A stretch of DNA of 64,000 nt from an uncultured Alphaproteobacteria bacterium (GCA_947054455.1 CAMRWN010000001.1:262966-326965); one strand, 5' to 3'; positions 8,634 through 17,245 are shown, numbered from the stretch's first letter. A program made the numbers and translations. The notes: generated from the sequence alone by a model not told the origin.

Positions 8634-10100
8634 ATGTTCAAGATATCCAAATCTGATTACGTGCTGGGGGTTAAATGCCCGAATGCCCTGTGGTTTAAAA
8701 AGTACCGCAAGGATTTGCAAGTAGACATGAATCAGGCGATATTGGACCGCGGAATGGAAATAGGCATCTTGGCGCAAAGCAGATTCCCCGGCGGCACCAC
8801 AATCACCGCAAAACCGTGGGAGGCCGTCGCCGTACAGCAAACCCAGAGTGCAATCCGTGCCGGCGCCCCGTATATATATGAGGCGACATTGGCCACCGAT
8901 ACGGGCGAATACTGCGCGGCAGACATTCTGCGCAACAACAATGACGGCACCTGGGATATTATAGAGGTTAAATCCACCACCCGACCGCACGATTACCACA
9001 TCATAGACGCATCGTTCCAAAGATACGTTTTCACGCGGTGCGGGGTCAAAATAAAGAACTGCTTTATATTGACGTTGAATCCAGAATACGTCCGTTACGG
9101 CGCGTTGGACATAGACGAGTTATTCGCTTTGCACGACGTGACCGAAGAGCTGCAGGATCCAGACAGCGTTCAGGCAGAGGTGGCGCGTATTCGGGCAATA
9201 CTGGCCGGACCGGAATTGGGTATTGCGATATCCAAAACCAAGTGTAACAAGTTCTATGAATGCGGATACAAGGCACATTGCTGGCACAGCGTGCCAAAAT
9301 ATTCGGTCTTTGATGCATTCAGGGGTGCGCTGGCAGACGAAATATACGCGGCCTATGGTGCAAATCTGGCAGATATCCCGGCCGCAATGCGTGACCAGCA
9401 GATGCATCCGGGCGATATAGAGGCATTTTTGGACAACATGGACGTAATCAATCCGGACATCCTGCGCGATTTTACAGCAAGGTTGAAATGGCCGCTGTAT
9501 TTCTTGGACTATGAATCCATCATGCCGGCGGTGCCGATGTTTGACAATTCGCGACCATATCAGCAAATCTGTTTTCAATTCTCATTACACGTGCAGCGTG
9601 AACCGGGTGGCGCGCTGGAACACTATGAATACCTGCATGCAGATGCCGGGACAGATCCGCGCCCGGGCTTGATAAAAAGACTGATAGAAATTACAGGCGA
9701 TACAGGTTCCGTCGTTGTGTACAACCAAGGTTTTGAACAGGGCCGAAACAGTGAAATGGCAAGCGATTTCCCAGAATACGCAGACGCCCTGCAGGCGATA
9801 AATAACCGGATGGTGGACTTGCTGATGCCATTTCGGAACCGTGGCCTGTACCGGCCATGTCAGTGCGGCAGTGCATCCATCAAACAAACGTTGCCTGCAT
9901 TTGTTCCGGAAATGTCCTATGCGAATCTGGGAATTCACAACGGTACCGAGGCCAGCGAACAATTCCTGGCATTCATGACCGGAAAACAGACGCCTGCTCA
10001 GACGGCGGCAATGATGGCCAACCTGAGCGAATACTGTGGTCAGGACACGATGGCAATGGTGCGATTGCTGGATGTGGTTCAGGGATTTTTGAATAAATAG
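8634..10100 (+). CDS. Cas4-like Fe-S nuclease with DEDD exonuclease domain (DUF2779)
   Basis: The first half of this 488-residue protein is a PD-(D/E)XK nuclease of Cas4/AddB type: D97 in CAADIL, then E111 and K113 in IIEVKST. Four cysteines suit a 4Fe-4S cluster: C15, then C205, C211 and C217. The second half is a DUF2779 RNase H-like domain beginning FLDYES (D293, E295), with VVYNQGFEQGR and a later MVDLL as further acidic-motif positions. AAGGTGG lies 6 bases before the ATG, 11 bases after the sigma-gene stop. Its base composition is more GC-rich than the genes before it, so it may have joined the island separately. It could process DNA ends for the defence system or the mobile element. 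Confidence 0.75.
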   Translation: MFKISKSDYVLGVKCPNALWFKKYRKDLQVDMNQAILDRGMEIGILAQSRFPGGTTITAKPWEAVAVQQTQSAIRAGAPYIYEATLATDTGEYCAADILRNNNDGTWDIIEVKSTTRPHDYHIIDASFQRYVFTRCGVKIKNCFILTLNPEYVRYGALDIDELFALHDVTEELQDPDSVQAEVARIRAILAGPELGIAISKTKCNKFYECGYKAHCWHSVPKYSVFDAFRGALADEIYAAYGANLADIPAAMRDQQMHPGDIEAFLDNMDVINPDILRDFTARLKWPLYFLDYESIMPAVPMFDNSRPYQQICFQFSLHVQREPGGALEHYEYLHADAGTDPRPGLIKRLIEITGDTGSVVVYNQGFEQGRNSEMASDFPEYADALQAINNRMVDLLMPFRNRGLYRPCQCGSASIKQTLPAFVPEMSYANLGIHNGTEASEQFLAFMTGKQTPAQTAAMMANLSEYCGQDTMAMVRLLDVVQGFLNK

Positions 10101-10121
10101 CCGATTGATCGATCTTAAACT

Positions 10122-10351
10122 GCGCTGAAAAACGTTATTGCCAGCATGATGAAAATGGCCGGCAAGACGATACCTTTTCTTGCAGATCAGGGATAAGAGA
10201 TGCAATATCGAATTTCGCATTCATCGCCATCATAGGCTGGTGCATTGGTGCTGGCCTTGTGATACTGGAAGGTCAGACGGTGAACCGGAACAGCAAGACC
10301 GCCGAGGATTTTTACATATTGCTGAACATTGGTACACAGGCATTTTTTTGA
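10122..10351 (+). pseudogene. Possible frameshifted remnant of a small membrane protein
   Basis: Two adjacent frames look protein-like but neither is intact. One reads ALKNVIASMMKMAGKTIPF up to a stop at 10194-10196. The next frame continues as IRDAISNFAFIAIIGWCIGA with a hydrophobic segment and ends at the TGA at 10349-10351. A single frameshift between 10150 and 10193 would join them into a protein of roughly 75 residues with one membrane helix. No start site or homologue is recognised, so this is only a suggestion. The remainder of 10101-10522 shows only the hairpin below. Confidence 0.3.
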
Positions 10352-10378
10352 GAGGAAAAGAAAATCAACGAACTAACG

Positions 10379-10413
10379 AAAAACGCCTCCACGATTCTTG
10401 ATGGGGCGTTTTG
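10379..10413. terminator. Weak terminator-like hairpin between convergent modules
   Basis: AAAACGCC (10380-10387) pairs with GGCGTTTT (10405-10412). The loop is 17 bases, so it is weaker than the other terminators in the window. Its position between the + strand defence operon and the - strand integrase module suits a bidirectional terminator. Confidence 0.5.
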
Positions 10414-10522
10414 ATGTGGGCAACCAATTGATTCAGAGCAAAAAAATATGGATTTTCTGGCTTTCGTAATCTTGTTTGTAAGTCGAAACTCTATAGTACG
10501 CATAAATCATTGTTAATGTCCT

Positions 10523-10930
10523 TCAATTTTCGAAAATAATGACGGCTTCATCGCCATATATAATTCTGTTGATTTTGTTTAGGGTACGTACACAATGATT
10601 TTTATATACCAGGATACTTAAGTTTGTGACGTAGCGTTTTCTTTGGTTTTGCCAATATTCAAACTGTTGGCGTTTTTTGTTGGACATGATGTTTGTACGG
10701 GATGCTTGGTATAGTTTTTTATCGCAGAATGCCATTTGATCCAGAAACCATTGCACATCCTTGGAAGCCAAGTTCGTTTTGTCGATATATTTCGCATAAT
10801 ACTTATCGTTTATGTATTTTCTTCCCATTTCGACAAGATTCCGACGGTATTCCGGGCAGAGTTTTTTTGATAGTTCCATATATTTCTCCTTTGCTTTATT
10901 TGTTGTTTGTCCTAAGTAATAGGTGTTCAT
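10523..10930 (-). CDS. Hypothetical 135-residue protein downstream of the integrase
   Basis: The ATG lies 4 bases after the integrase stop codon, so it is almost certainly translated from the same message. The product is very basic and rich in Lys, Tyr, Asn and Gln, and is predicted to be mostly helical. It has no signal peptide, membrane segment or recognised domain. The position and composition suggest an element-encoded DNA-binding or accessory protein. Function unknown. Confidence 0.5.
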   Translation of the reverse strand: MNTYYLGQTTNKAKEKYMELSKKLCPEYRRNLVEMGRKYINDKYYAKYIDKTNLASKDVQWFLDQMAFCDKKLYQASRTNIMSNKKRQQFEYWQNQRKRYVTNLSILVYKNHCVRTLNKINRIIYGDEAVIIFEN

Positions 10931-10934
10931 TGTT

Positions 10935-11975
10935 CTATTCCCATTTTTCTACATTGATTGAGTGCATAATTTTGTGTTGTAGCGGTGGGGGCAGACTGCC
11001 ATAATTGCATCGGGTCGTACCAAGGCTGTTATGACCCAGGTCTTGTTGGGTGGCGACCATTCGTTCATCGGCGGTCTGTTGTTCCATAAAGCGGACCCGT
11101 GTTCGACGAACACTGTGGACACCGTATGATTCATATCCTGCTGCCAGACAGGCATCTTTGAATATTCGGTTGGTTGTGTTTACCGATATTGGCTTTTTCT
11201 GAACCGTGCGACATGACTGCATGTTTTCGGCAAACGTACTTTGTATCATCGGAAACATCGGGTCTTGGGGTTTAAAGCCTTCGTTCGTTTTCAGATGTTC
11301 TATCCAATCCAAGACAAAGCTGCGCAGGTCTGGGATATTAAGCAGGGTCGGCTGGCGTGCTTTGTTGAACTTTACGCCTTTTACATACCTGGGGTTTATA
11401 TCCAGGAAATACGCGCCGGATGCCCGTTCTTGTTTCAAAGAATCAATTCGCAGATGTGTTAGCTCGCTGATACGCGGACTGGACAGGATGATAAGTGCAA
11501 CCAATGCCCGATTGCGCTGGTCCAGTATCGTTTCAGAAGGCATGTTACGCACAATCTGTAACAGTGTATCGTACTCATGATGTGGTTTATAACCGGATGC
11601 ACGGGCGCGATTAGTTTCGTTTGTTGTCAGGTTCAGGTAGTCGGCATCGTTATATTTAACCTTGCGTCCCTTCGGCTCATGTGCAAGCCAATGGATAAAG
11701 TTTTGGACGTCGCGACTGATTCTTAACAGATAACTAGCCGATAGTTCCAGTTCGTGGACTTTGGTTTTGAACTGTTTTGCCAGGTCGGCATTGAAAGTGT
11801 TAAGTGGTGCGAAATCCGTCAGAACTTCGAAGCAACGTATGGATTTGTGTAACGCATTCAATGTTTTATCGTCGGCACCGATGGTGTTGCGGATATGTTC
11901 CAAATATTGCTTTATTATCCGTTCATTTGTCGGATTGTATTGTGCGCGGTTTTCATCGGTTAGTATGGTTGTCAT
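10935..11975 (-). CDS. Tyrosine recombinase (phage/island integrase)
   Basis: I chose the ATG at 11975 because AGGAG lies 7 bases upstream; an upstream in-frame codon at 12011 has no such site. The 346-residue product has an N-terminal SAM-like core-binding domain and a C-terminal catalytic domain. Visible catalytic residues are the Arg in SSPRISELTHL, the His and Arg in HSVRRTRV, the second His in LGHNS and the nucleophile Tyr in TRCNYGS. It would catalyse site-specific integration and excision of the island. The tRNA-fMet 3' end 1.95 kb away is the natural target. Confidence 0.9.
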   Translation of the reverse strand: MTTILTDENRAQYNPTNERIIKQYLEHIRNTIGADDKTLNALHKSIRCFEVLTDFAPLNTFNADLAKQFKTKVHELELSASYLLRISRDVQNFIHWLAHEPKGRKVKYNDADYLNLTTNETNRARASGYKPHHEYDTLLQIVRNMPSETILDQRNRALVALIILSSPRISELTHLRIDSLKQERASGAYFLDINPRYVKGVKFNKARQPTLLNIPDLRSFVLDWIEHLKTNEGFKPQDPMFPMIQSTFAENMQSCRTVQKKPISVNTTNRIFKDACLAAGYESYGVHSVRRTRVRFMEQQTADERMVATQQDLGHNSLGTTRCNYGSLPPPLQHKIMHSINVEKWE

Positions 11976-12104
11976 TATATGCTCCTTTTGTTTGACAACC
12001 CAATGAAACATGCATAAAATATTGGTGCATATTCATTTGGGAGTATGTGAATTTATGTCCCTTGCGATCATTTCTTGCTGGAAGCGGCGCAGGGGATTTT
12101 TGTT

Positions 12105-12611
12105 TTATAGTTGAAAACATAATTGTCCCTCTTTTTCTGGTGTCGGATGTTGTGGAATACTGATTTCCTGAATGCGGCAATCTGAAGGGGAGGTGACAGA
12201 ATCGTATATACTCAAATCATCGACGATATGGAAAGTACCCGATAACAGGTCTTTTGCACTGATTTTATAAGCCCTGTTTGCCACTTTGCCGCATAATGGA
12301 CATATACCGCTTAGCTTTAAACTGGTACCTGTTTCATGCATTGTGACATTGTTGTTTAGCGGAACAATCGGTTCGCGACAACGCAGGCAATACATTTCAT
12401 TGGTTTTTAACGGATTCTTGGTAACGCGGTTCTTGGTTCGCAGATGGTTTATCAGATCGTATCCGCGGATAAGGGTAGGTTTACCATCGTCGATTGTTGG
12501 CATACCATCTGCGACGAATGCGCGTATAGTTCTGGCCGAACGGTCGATAAGGGCGCCGGCCTCATCCATTGTATAGCACGCCATATAGGAAATCTTATTA
12601 AGCTTGTACAT
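12105..12611 (-). CDS. HTH protein with zinc-ribbon, mobile-element regulator
   Basis: The 168-residue product starts at the ATG at 12611, which has AGGA 8 bases upstream; an ATG at 12617 is too close to that site. The N-terminus (YTMDEAGALIDRSARTIR) looks like a MerR/excisionase-type winged HTH. The middle holds two CxxC pairs (CLRC and CPLC) about 40 residues apart, a zinc-ribbon arrangement. The 3' end of the AlpA-like gene overlaps its start. Likely a regulator or recombination directionality factor of the island; no specific family is recognised. Confidence 0.6.
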   Translation of the reverse strand: MYKLNKISYMACYTMDEAGALIDRSARTIRAFVADGMPTIDDGKPTLIRGYDLINHLRTKNRVTKNPLKTNEMYCLRCREPIVPLNNNVTMHETGTSLKLSGICPLCGKVANRAYKISAKDLLSGTFHIVDDLSIYDSVTSPSDCRIQEISIPQHPTPEKEGQLCFQL

Positions 12612-12813
12612 CGCCATCTTCCTTTTTGTTGGGGTTGATGGTGTGTGCATCTATCCAGGCATCAACATCTGATTTTTTATATCTGATGCGGTTCCCGATT
12701 TTTACGTATGGAATGTCCAAACGTCCATAATGGCGCATTGAATTCATACTGGCCACAGTTGAATGTATGTACTTAGCTACATCATTTTGAGACATTAAAT
12801 TACTGTCTGTCAT
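12598..12813 (-). CDS. AlpA/excisionase-like HTH protein
   Basis: This small protein (about 71 residues) starts at an ATG with AGGAG 6 bases upstream. It contains the pattern MSQNDVAKYIHS...RHYGRLDIPYVKIG...RIRYKKSDVDAWI, typical of helix_turn_helix_17/AlpA excisionase-like proteins. Such proteins bind att arms or promoters to control excision. It is the first gene of a compact run that leads towards the integrase. The AGCTAGCT repeats just upstream may be its operator. Confidence 0.75.
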   Translation of the reverse strand: MTDSNLMSQNDVAKYIHSTVASMNSMRHYGRLDIPYVKIGNRIRYKKSDVDAWIDAHTINPNKKEDGDVQA

Positions 12814-12889
12814 ATTTAGCTCCTTTTGTTCGGTTTGTTCAACTGATCGCAATATTGAGGAGCTTTTGCAAAAAGGCGAGAAATAAAAA

Positions 12890-12922
12890 ATTTAGCTAGC
12901 TAATGAATATACTAGCTAGCTA
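12890..12922. repeat. Paired palindromic AGCTAGCT repeats, operator-like
   Basis: Two copies of the self-complementary TAGCTAGCTA-like octamer lie about two helical turns apart in the short intergenic space upstream of the AlpA-like gene. This is the arrangement expected of a cooperative dimer-binding operator. A function is not shown. Confidence 0.45.
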
Positions 12923-12932
12923 TCGAGAATAA

Positions 12933-13268
12933 TTACCACAGGTAAATCCAGTTGAGAATTGTTTGTTCACTTCGTTTTATACCTTTTTTTGCTAATTCGG
13001 CTTTTAGTCTGATCGCTTCGGTAAATGAACGTTCTTTGCCAGATTCTAGCCAAAGCTGTTTGGCTATTTCTTGGATTTTTCGTGAATTATTTTTTGATTT
13101 GTCTTGGTTGATAATGCCGTATAGCGATTTGTGTAATTTTTCAATTTGCCATTTTAAACATGTTAGGTCTTTCTGGGTTGTTGCATTAAAGGGTAACGTA
13201 TTTTCAACGTTGGCTGTGTGCGCGTTGTTTCTGAATAAAAAGTCACCGTACATGGCTATTTTGATCAA
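12933..13268 (-). CDS. Hypothetical island protein
   Basis: The frame encodes 111 residues from a TTG at 13268; an internal ATG 5 codons later is an alternative. The product is basic and helical with no membrane segment. The C-terminal RSEQTILNWIYLW may be a short HTH. It lies upstream of, and on the same strand as, the AlpA-integrase run. No family recognised. Confidence 0.45.
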   Translation of the reverse strand: MIKIAMYGDFLFRNNAHTANVENTLPFNATTQKDLTCLKWQIEKLHKSLYGIINQDKSKNNSRKIQEIAKQLWLESGKERSFTEAIRLKAELAKKGIKRSEQTILNWIYLW

Positions 13269-13355
13269 TATTTCACCGCACAGAATAGTTTTTCTGTTCG
13301 TTTCAAAATCACGAATTATCTGTTGTTGTATTTTGTTTTTGGTTTTCTTTAAAGT

Positions 13356-13742
13356 CTATGGTGAATTTGACTGTAGGATAAGTTCGACTTGGCGGGCGTG
13401 ATAATGCATGGCCGCCTCCATGGCTTTGGCGCAAATGTTTGATTGTTGGTCGTGACTGAGATTTGAGAGATTTAAGGCCTCAGAGATTCGTGATAATTCA
13501 TTTTCGTATCCGTTTAAAATAGCCTGATGTTTTTCTTTTATATCTTCAGATGCTGTGTCTTGTGGGGTGATTAACCAATCTCGCCATCCGGGTATCATAA
13601 TGTCTATTGCCATATCTTGTGGAAATTGTTTTTGGATTTCAACCGCCTGATAGTCCAAATCTTCCCATAAAGCGGTTTGATCCAATATAAAATCGTAAAA
13701 CGGCGGACGAATTGATTGGAATAGCTTTTGTGCTTCTGTCAT
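13356..13742 (-). CDS. Hypothetical island protein at the tRNA-proximal end
   Basis: This 128-residue, acidic, helix-rich protein starts at an ATG with AGGAA 8 bases upstream. It has no signal peptide, membrane helix or known motif. It is the last gene before the attachment region next to tRNA-fMet, a place where integrated elements often carry accessory genes. Function unknown. Confidence 0.5.
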   Translation of the reverse strand: MTEAQKLFQSIRPPFYDFILDQTALWEDLDYQAVEIQKQFPQDMAIDIMIPGWRDWLITPQDTASEDIKEKHQAILNGYENELSRISEALNLSNLSHDQQSNICAKAMEAAMHYHARQVELILQSNSP

Positions 13743-13834
13743 AATAATTTCCTGTATTTTTGGTTGTATTTATATAGTCACGCTAACGGACAAAAGCTTA
13801 ATATTCAAGTAAATCGCATAATAAAAGTTAATCC

Positions 13835-13862
13835 CTGTAGTAGCAAATAGGTAGCAAAAGGG
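13835..13862. repeat. Direct repeats near the tRNA, possible integrase arm sites
   Basis: GTAGCAAA occurs twice about one helical turn apart (gtagcaaataggtagcaaaa) between the last island gene and the tRNA-fMet terminator. Short tandem repeats next to an attachment site are typical of arm-type integrase binding sites. The rest of 13743-13898 shows nothing else I can name. Confidence 0.35.
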
Positions 13863-13898
13863 TCAAAATAGGGCTGAAATTTTGGGAGTAAAAACAAT

Positions 13899-13927
13899 AA
13901 AAAATCCGCAGGATTCTGCGGAAAATC
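13899..13927 (-). terminator. Terminator of tRNA-fMet
   Basis: A perfect 7-bp stem TCCGCAG/CTGCGGA (13905-13911 with 13916-13922) is followed, reading the - strand, by a T-rich run. It lies just beyond the tRNA 3' end. Confidence 0.8.
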
Positions 13928-13928
13928 T

Positions 13929-14005
<77 letters not shown>

Positions 14006-14153
14006 ATGGAATGCTGCCATTATATATCATTTTATGGGACTGTCAATCTATTTTTAATAATATTGGGAATTCGGGCCTATCCGCCTTGAATTATAATTTT
14101 TTTGCTGCTATGTTTTTATCGGCATTTTATTATAATGGCAAGAGAAGAACAAT

Positions 14154-14960
14154 ATGAGCAAAACGTTTAGAAAAATTTGGAAGGGATTCTGGGAACCGGT
14201 TCTGCACATGCCGCCGATACAATGGCTGGTGGCGGGGCTGATGGCCGTCATGATTTGGAGTGTGTACCTGACATCGCGCAAGAAGATAACCAATTACGAA
14301 ACATTTAAAAAGTACCGCAGAAAACCTGCTATTTTTGTGTTCTGGCACGGGCGCAGCATGATGTTGTCTCCAATTATCGCAATCGGTGGCATGCGCGCAT
14401 ACGCTGTCGCGTCGCGCCACAGCGATGGACGAATGATGGCCAAGCTGCAGCGGATGTTCGGTTTGAAACCGATTTACGGCAGCACATCCGACGGTGGCAT
14501 ATCAGTGCTGCGGGCGGGGGTGCGCGTTTTGCGTGCCGGTGATCATTCACTGTGTATTTCGCCAGACGGGCCAGGTGGACCGTCCCTGCGGGTGCAGGAC
14601 GGGGCGCTGTATTTTGCCAAGATGACCGGCGCGCCCATTATTCCGGTATGTTATTCCGCGTCGCGCGCCCGGTTTCAACAGCGCTGGGACAGATATCTGG
14701 TGGCAATGCCGTTTTCCAAAATAACCTGCAAGGTGGGCGAGCCGATGTTTATCAAGCCGCGCGCCACGCCCGACGAATTCGAACAGGCCAGACACCAGCT
14801 GGAGGAATACATGGTTCGCCAGCAGCGCGAGATGGATGCGGAATTCGGCCTGCCGGTGGTGGAACAGGATTTGACCGCGCACAAGTTTAAGCAGGATATG
14901 CGCGATGCGCGCGCCGCCAAAAAGGCGCAAAAGAAAAACAAGAGAAAGGAAAAAAGATGA
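14154..14960 (+). CDS. DUF374 lysophospholipid acyltransferase-family protein
   Basis: This 268-residue protein has an N-terminal membrane segment (about 23-42). DUF374 motifs follow: FWHGRSMM (the HGR replaces the HX4D-type entry motif), HSDGRMMAK, and SPDGPGGPS near residues 137-145. The family is related to the LpxL/PlsC acyltransferases and is placed in lipid A or phospholipid acylation at the inner membrane. The Lys-rich C-terminus (KKAQKKNKRKEKR) is a cytosolic tail. It overlaps lpxK by 4 bases (ATGA), which supports a lipid A role. Confidence 0.8.
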   Translation: MSKTFRKIWKGFWEPVLHMPPIQWLVAGLMAVMIWSVYLTSRKKITNYETFKKYRRKPAIFVFWHGRSMMLSPIIAIGGMRAYAVASRHSDGRMMAKLQRMFGLKPIYGSTSDGGISVLRAGVRVLRAGDHSLCISPDGPGGPSLRVQDGALYFAKMTGAPIIPVCYSASRARFQQRWDRYLVAMPFSKITCKVGEPMFIKPRATPDEFEQARHQLEEYMVRQQREMDAEFGLPVVEQDLTAHKFKQDMRDARAAKKAQKKNKRKEKR

Positions 14961-15862
14961 AAACTCCGTGGTGGTTCATGCGCAAAACGCCGCTGGCGTT
15001 TCTGTTGGTGCCGGTGTCGTGGATTTACTATCTGGCGGGGCGCGTGGTGTACTTTTTCCGGCGCATTGGTGCGTATTCGTCGCGTCGGCCGATTGTGTGC
15101 GTGGGCAATATACTGGCCGGCGGCGTCGGCAAGACGCCGATTGTTCGCGCAATTGCAAACCGACTGGACGCGCCGGTGGTAATGCGCGGGTACAAGGGCA
15201 GTGCGAAAACCGGAAACATAGGGGACGAGGCCACAATGCTGGCGCGCGACGGAATACGCGTGCATACCGGCGACAGAAAAAGCAATATAATGCTGCTGAA
15301 CCGCCAGGCGGACGACAAAGGCCCGATTATCATGGACGACGGGTTTCAGAATCCGTCGATAAAAAAGGACGTATCCATTTTGGTTTTTGATGAATCGCTG
15401 GGGTATGGAAACGGATTTTTGCTGCCGGCCGGGCCGCTGCGCGATTGTAAAAAGGCCACCGCGCGCGCAGATGCCATAATTGTCATTGGTGGTGCGCGCC
15501 GTCGAAAGAATTTTTTGCTGCCTGCGGGTGTGCCGGTTTTTCGCGCGAAAAACAGAACCGTCAGCCCCTATGACGAGGAGCAAAAACTGGTTGCGTTTGC
15601 GGGTATCGGATATCCGGGAAAATTCTTTGGCGCGCTGGACAACGTGGTTGCGCGCCGCGCGTTCGCGGATCACTATCAGTATACGGACGCAGATTTGGAA
15701 AAGTTGTTCGCACTGGCCGCGCGCAAGAAGGCCGCGTTGATTACAACGGAAAAGGACTGGGTCCGGTTGCCGCAGTATGCGCGCGACAAAATAAAATACG
15801 CGCGTTTGGAAACGCAGATTGACGAATTGTTTTTTGATTGGCTGAAGGAGAAGCTGAAATGA
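14957..15862 (+). CDS. lpxK: Tetraacyldisaccharide 4'-kinase
   Basis: LpxK phosphorylates the 4' position of the lipid A disaccharide to give lipid IVA at the inner membrane. The 301-residue product has an N-terminal membrane segment and the P-loop GGVGKTP near residues 56-62. A DDGFQ motif lies in the middle (MDDGFQNPS) and LITTEKDWVR near the C-terminus, all typical of the family. It overlaps the acyltransferase at its start and lpxC at its stop, forming a three-gene lipid A operon. Confidence 0.93.
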   Translation: MKTPWWFMRKTPLAFLLVPVSWIYYLAGRVVYFFRRIGAYSSRRPIVCVGNILAGGVGKTPIVRAIANRLDAPVVMRGYKGSAKTGNIGDEATMLARDGIRVHTGDRKSNIMLLNRQADDKGPIIMDDGFQNPSIKKDVSILVFDESLGYGNGFLLPAGPLRDCKKATARADAIIVIGGARRRKNFLLPAGVPVFRAKNRTVSPYDEEQKLVAFAGIGYPGKFFGALDNVVARRAFADHYQYTDADLEKLFALAARKKAALITTEKDWVRLPQYARDKIKYARLETQIDELFFDWLKEKLK

Positions 15863-16797
15863 CGACGGTAAAAAAACAGGTGCGTCTGTCGGGGCGCGGC
15901 ATTCATTCGGGCGCCCCGGTTTCGATTACGGTCAAACCGTCCGACGCCGGTCGGATTGTTTTTGTTCGTACGGATTTGGACGGCGCGCGCATTCCCGCGA
16001 CATTTGACAATGTAGGCGAGACGCGCATGCGCAACACGACGGTTGGAAATCCGGCCGGCGCGCATGTCCAGACGATAGAGCATTTGATGGCTGCGCTGTT
16101 CATGGCGGGGATAGACAGTGCGGTTATAGAAATTGACGGCCCGGAAACCCCGATACTGGACGGCAGTGCGGCGCAGTTTTATGATGCGCTGGCGTTGGCG
16201 GCCGGGCGCCGCGGCGAAATGCGCAAAATAATTGTCCGCCGGCCGGTCGTGGCGCATGCGCGGGAAATAACGCGCACGCTGCCGAGAGCTGTGCGGTTCA
16301 AGTTGTGGCTGATGAATTTAATCACGGGCCGCAAAAACGACGGTTTTGTTAAGCTGTCGCCCAACGGCGGCGGCGCGCTGGAAATCAGCGCACGACTGAT
16401 TTACCGTGAACAGATAATCGGCGACCAGTCGTTTGAATATTCGTTCGACGGTTCTGCTGCCGCGGTCGAGATATTTGTTCGCGACATTGCGCGCGCCCGC
16501 ACGTTCGGGAAATATTCCGAATGGGAATATCTAAAGGCGCGCGGCATGGGCCGCGGTGCGGACGAAACGAACGTTATCGCCCTTAACGACGGGGGGGACG
16601 GCACGCTGAACCCGGTGCTGTGGCCGGATGAATTCGTGCGGCATAAAATCATAGACGCCGTAGGCGACATGTACACTGCGGGCGGATGGGTCGCGGGGCG
16701 GCTGGAATCGTACAAGGGCAGCCATGCGATGAACAATCTGGTGTTGAAAAAACTGTTCAGTAATCCGGCAAATTATGATATAGTCGAAATGAATTGA
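15859..16797 (+). CDS. lpxC: UDP-3-O-acyl-N-acetylglucosamine deacetylase
   Basis: LpxC is the zinc-dependent committed step of lipid A synthesis. The ATG at 15859 overlaps the lpxK stop and has GGAGAAG upstream, so I prefer it to an in-frame codon at 15838. The 312-residue product shows the first zinc His in TIEHLMAAL, the second in the HKIIDAVGD motif and the GRGIHSG start of the family. Length is normal. Confidence 0.95.
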   Translation: MTTVKKQVRLSGRGIHSGAPVSITVKPSDAGRIVFVRTDLDGARIPATFDNVGETRMRNTTVGNPAGAHVQTIEHLMAALFMAGIDSAVIEIDGPETPILDGSAAQFYDALALAAGRRGEMRKIIVRRPVVAHAREITRTLPRAVRFKLWLMNLITGRKNDGFVKLSPNGGGALEISARLIYREQIIGDQSFEYSFDGSAAAVEIFVRDIARARTFGKYSEWEYLKARGMGRGADETNVIALNDGGDGTLNPVLWPDEFVRHKIIDAVGDMYTAGGWVAGRLESYKGSHAMNNLVLKKLFSNPANYDIVEMN

Positions 16798-16814
16798 TAA
16801 AAAGGCCAGGAAAG

Positions 16815-17237
16815 ATGAAAAAGAAGTTTTTAATTTTTGCGGCGCTGTTGTCGCTGGCGGCGTGCGGCGGAATGATAAAGAACGAAAACGGCAGTGAATT
16901 TTTAACGCAGCTGGATGCGGAGCCTGTGGGCTGCACATTTTTATACAAGCTGGAATCAGAGGTTTCCGTATACGACGCGGACGACGCCCGCAGATACATG
17001 GAAAACAGAATCGCGGACCAGGCGCGTCCCGGAAACGCATACTGGATAACCAGCCAGCGCACGCGTCCCAACGAATGGGTGATATTCGGGCCGGAACGTT
17101 CTTTTGTGCTGGTGGCGAACGTTTACGATTGTCCGCATCCGCGCAGTGTTCGCACCGCGCGCGACGGCGGTTCGGCCACGTTGGCGCCGTATTCGAATTA
17201 CGGCGGGTGCAATTCCATGTACGGTCAGTGCCGCTAA
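16815..17237 (+). CDS. Small cysteine-containing lipoprotein
   Basis: The 140-residue product starts at an ATG with AGGAA upstream. It has a lipoprotein signal peptide ending LSLAACGG. The mature part has a GCTFL...DARRYMENRIAD pattern somewhat like DUF4156/RcsF-type outer-membrane lipoproteins, and several further cysteines (C in YDCPH, GGCNS, QCR) that could form disulfides. It follows lpxC by 17 bases and is closed by a terminator before the pilus operon. Specific function unknown. Confidence 0.7.
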   Translation: MKKKFLIFAALLSLAACGGMIKNENGSEFLTQLDAEPVGCTFLYKLESEVSVYDADDARRYMENRIADQARPGNAYWITSQRTRPNEWVIFGPERSFVLVANVYDCPHPRSVRTARDGGSATLAPYSNYGGCNSMYGQCR

Positions 17238-17245
17238 ATATTTTA

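Noticed and set aside
10180-10401. A 73-residue + strand gene in the gap after the DUF2779 gene
   Set aside because: Its composition is not protein-like and it runs into the terminator hairpin; the other frames of the same region look more like a decayed gene.
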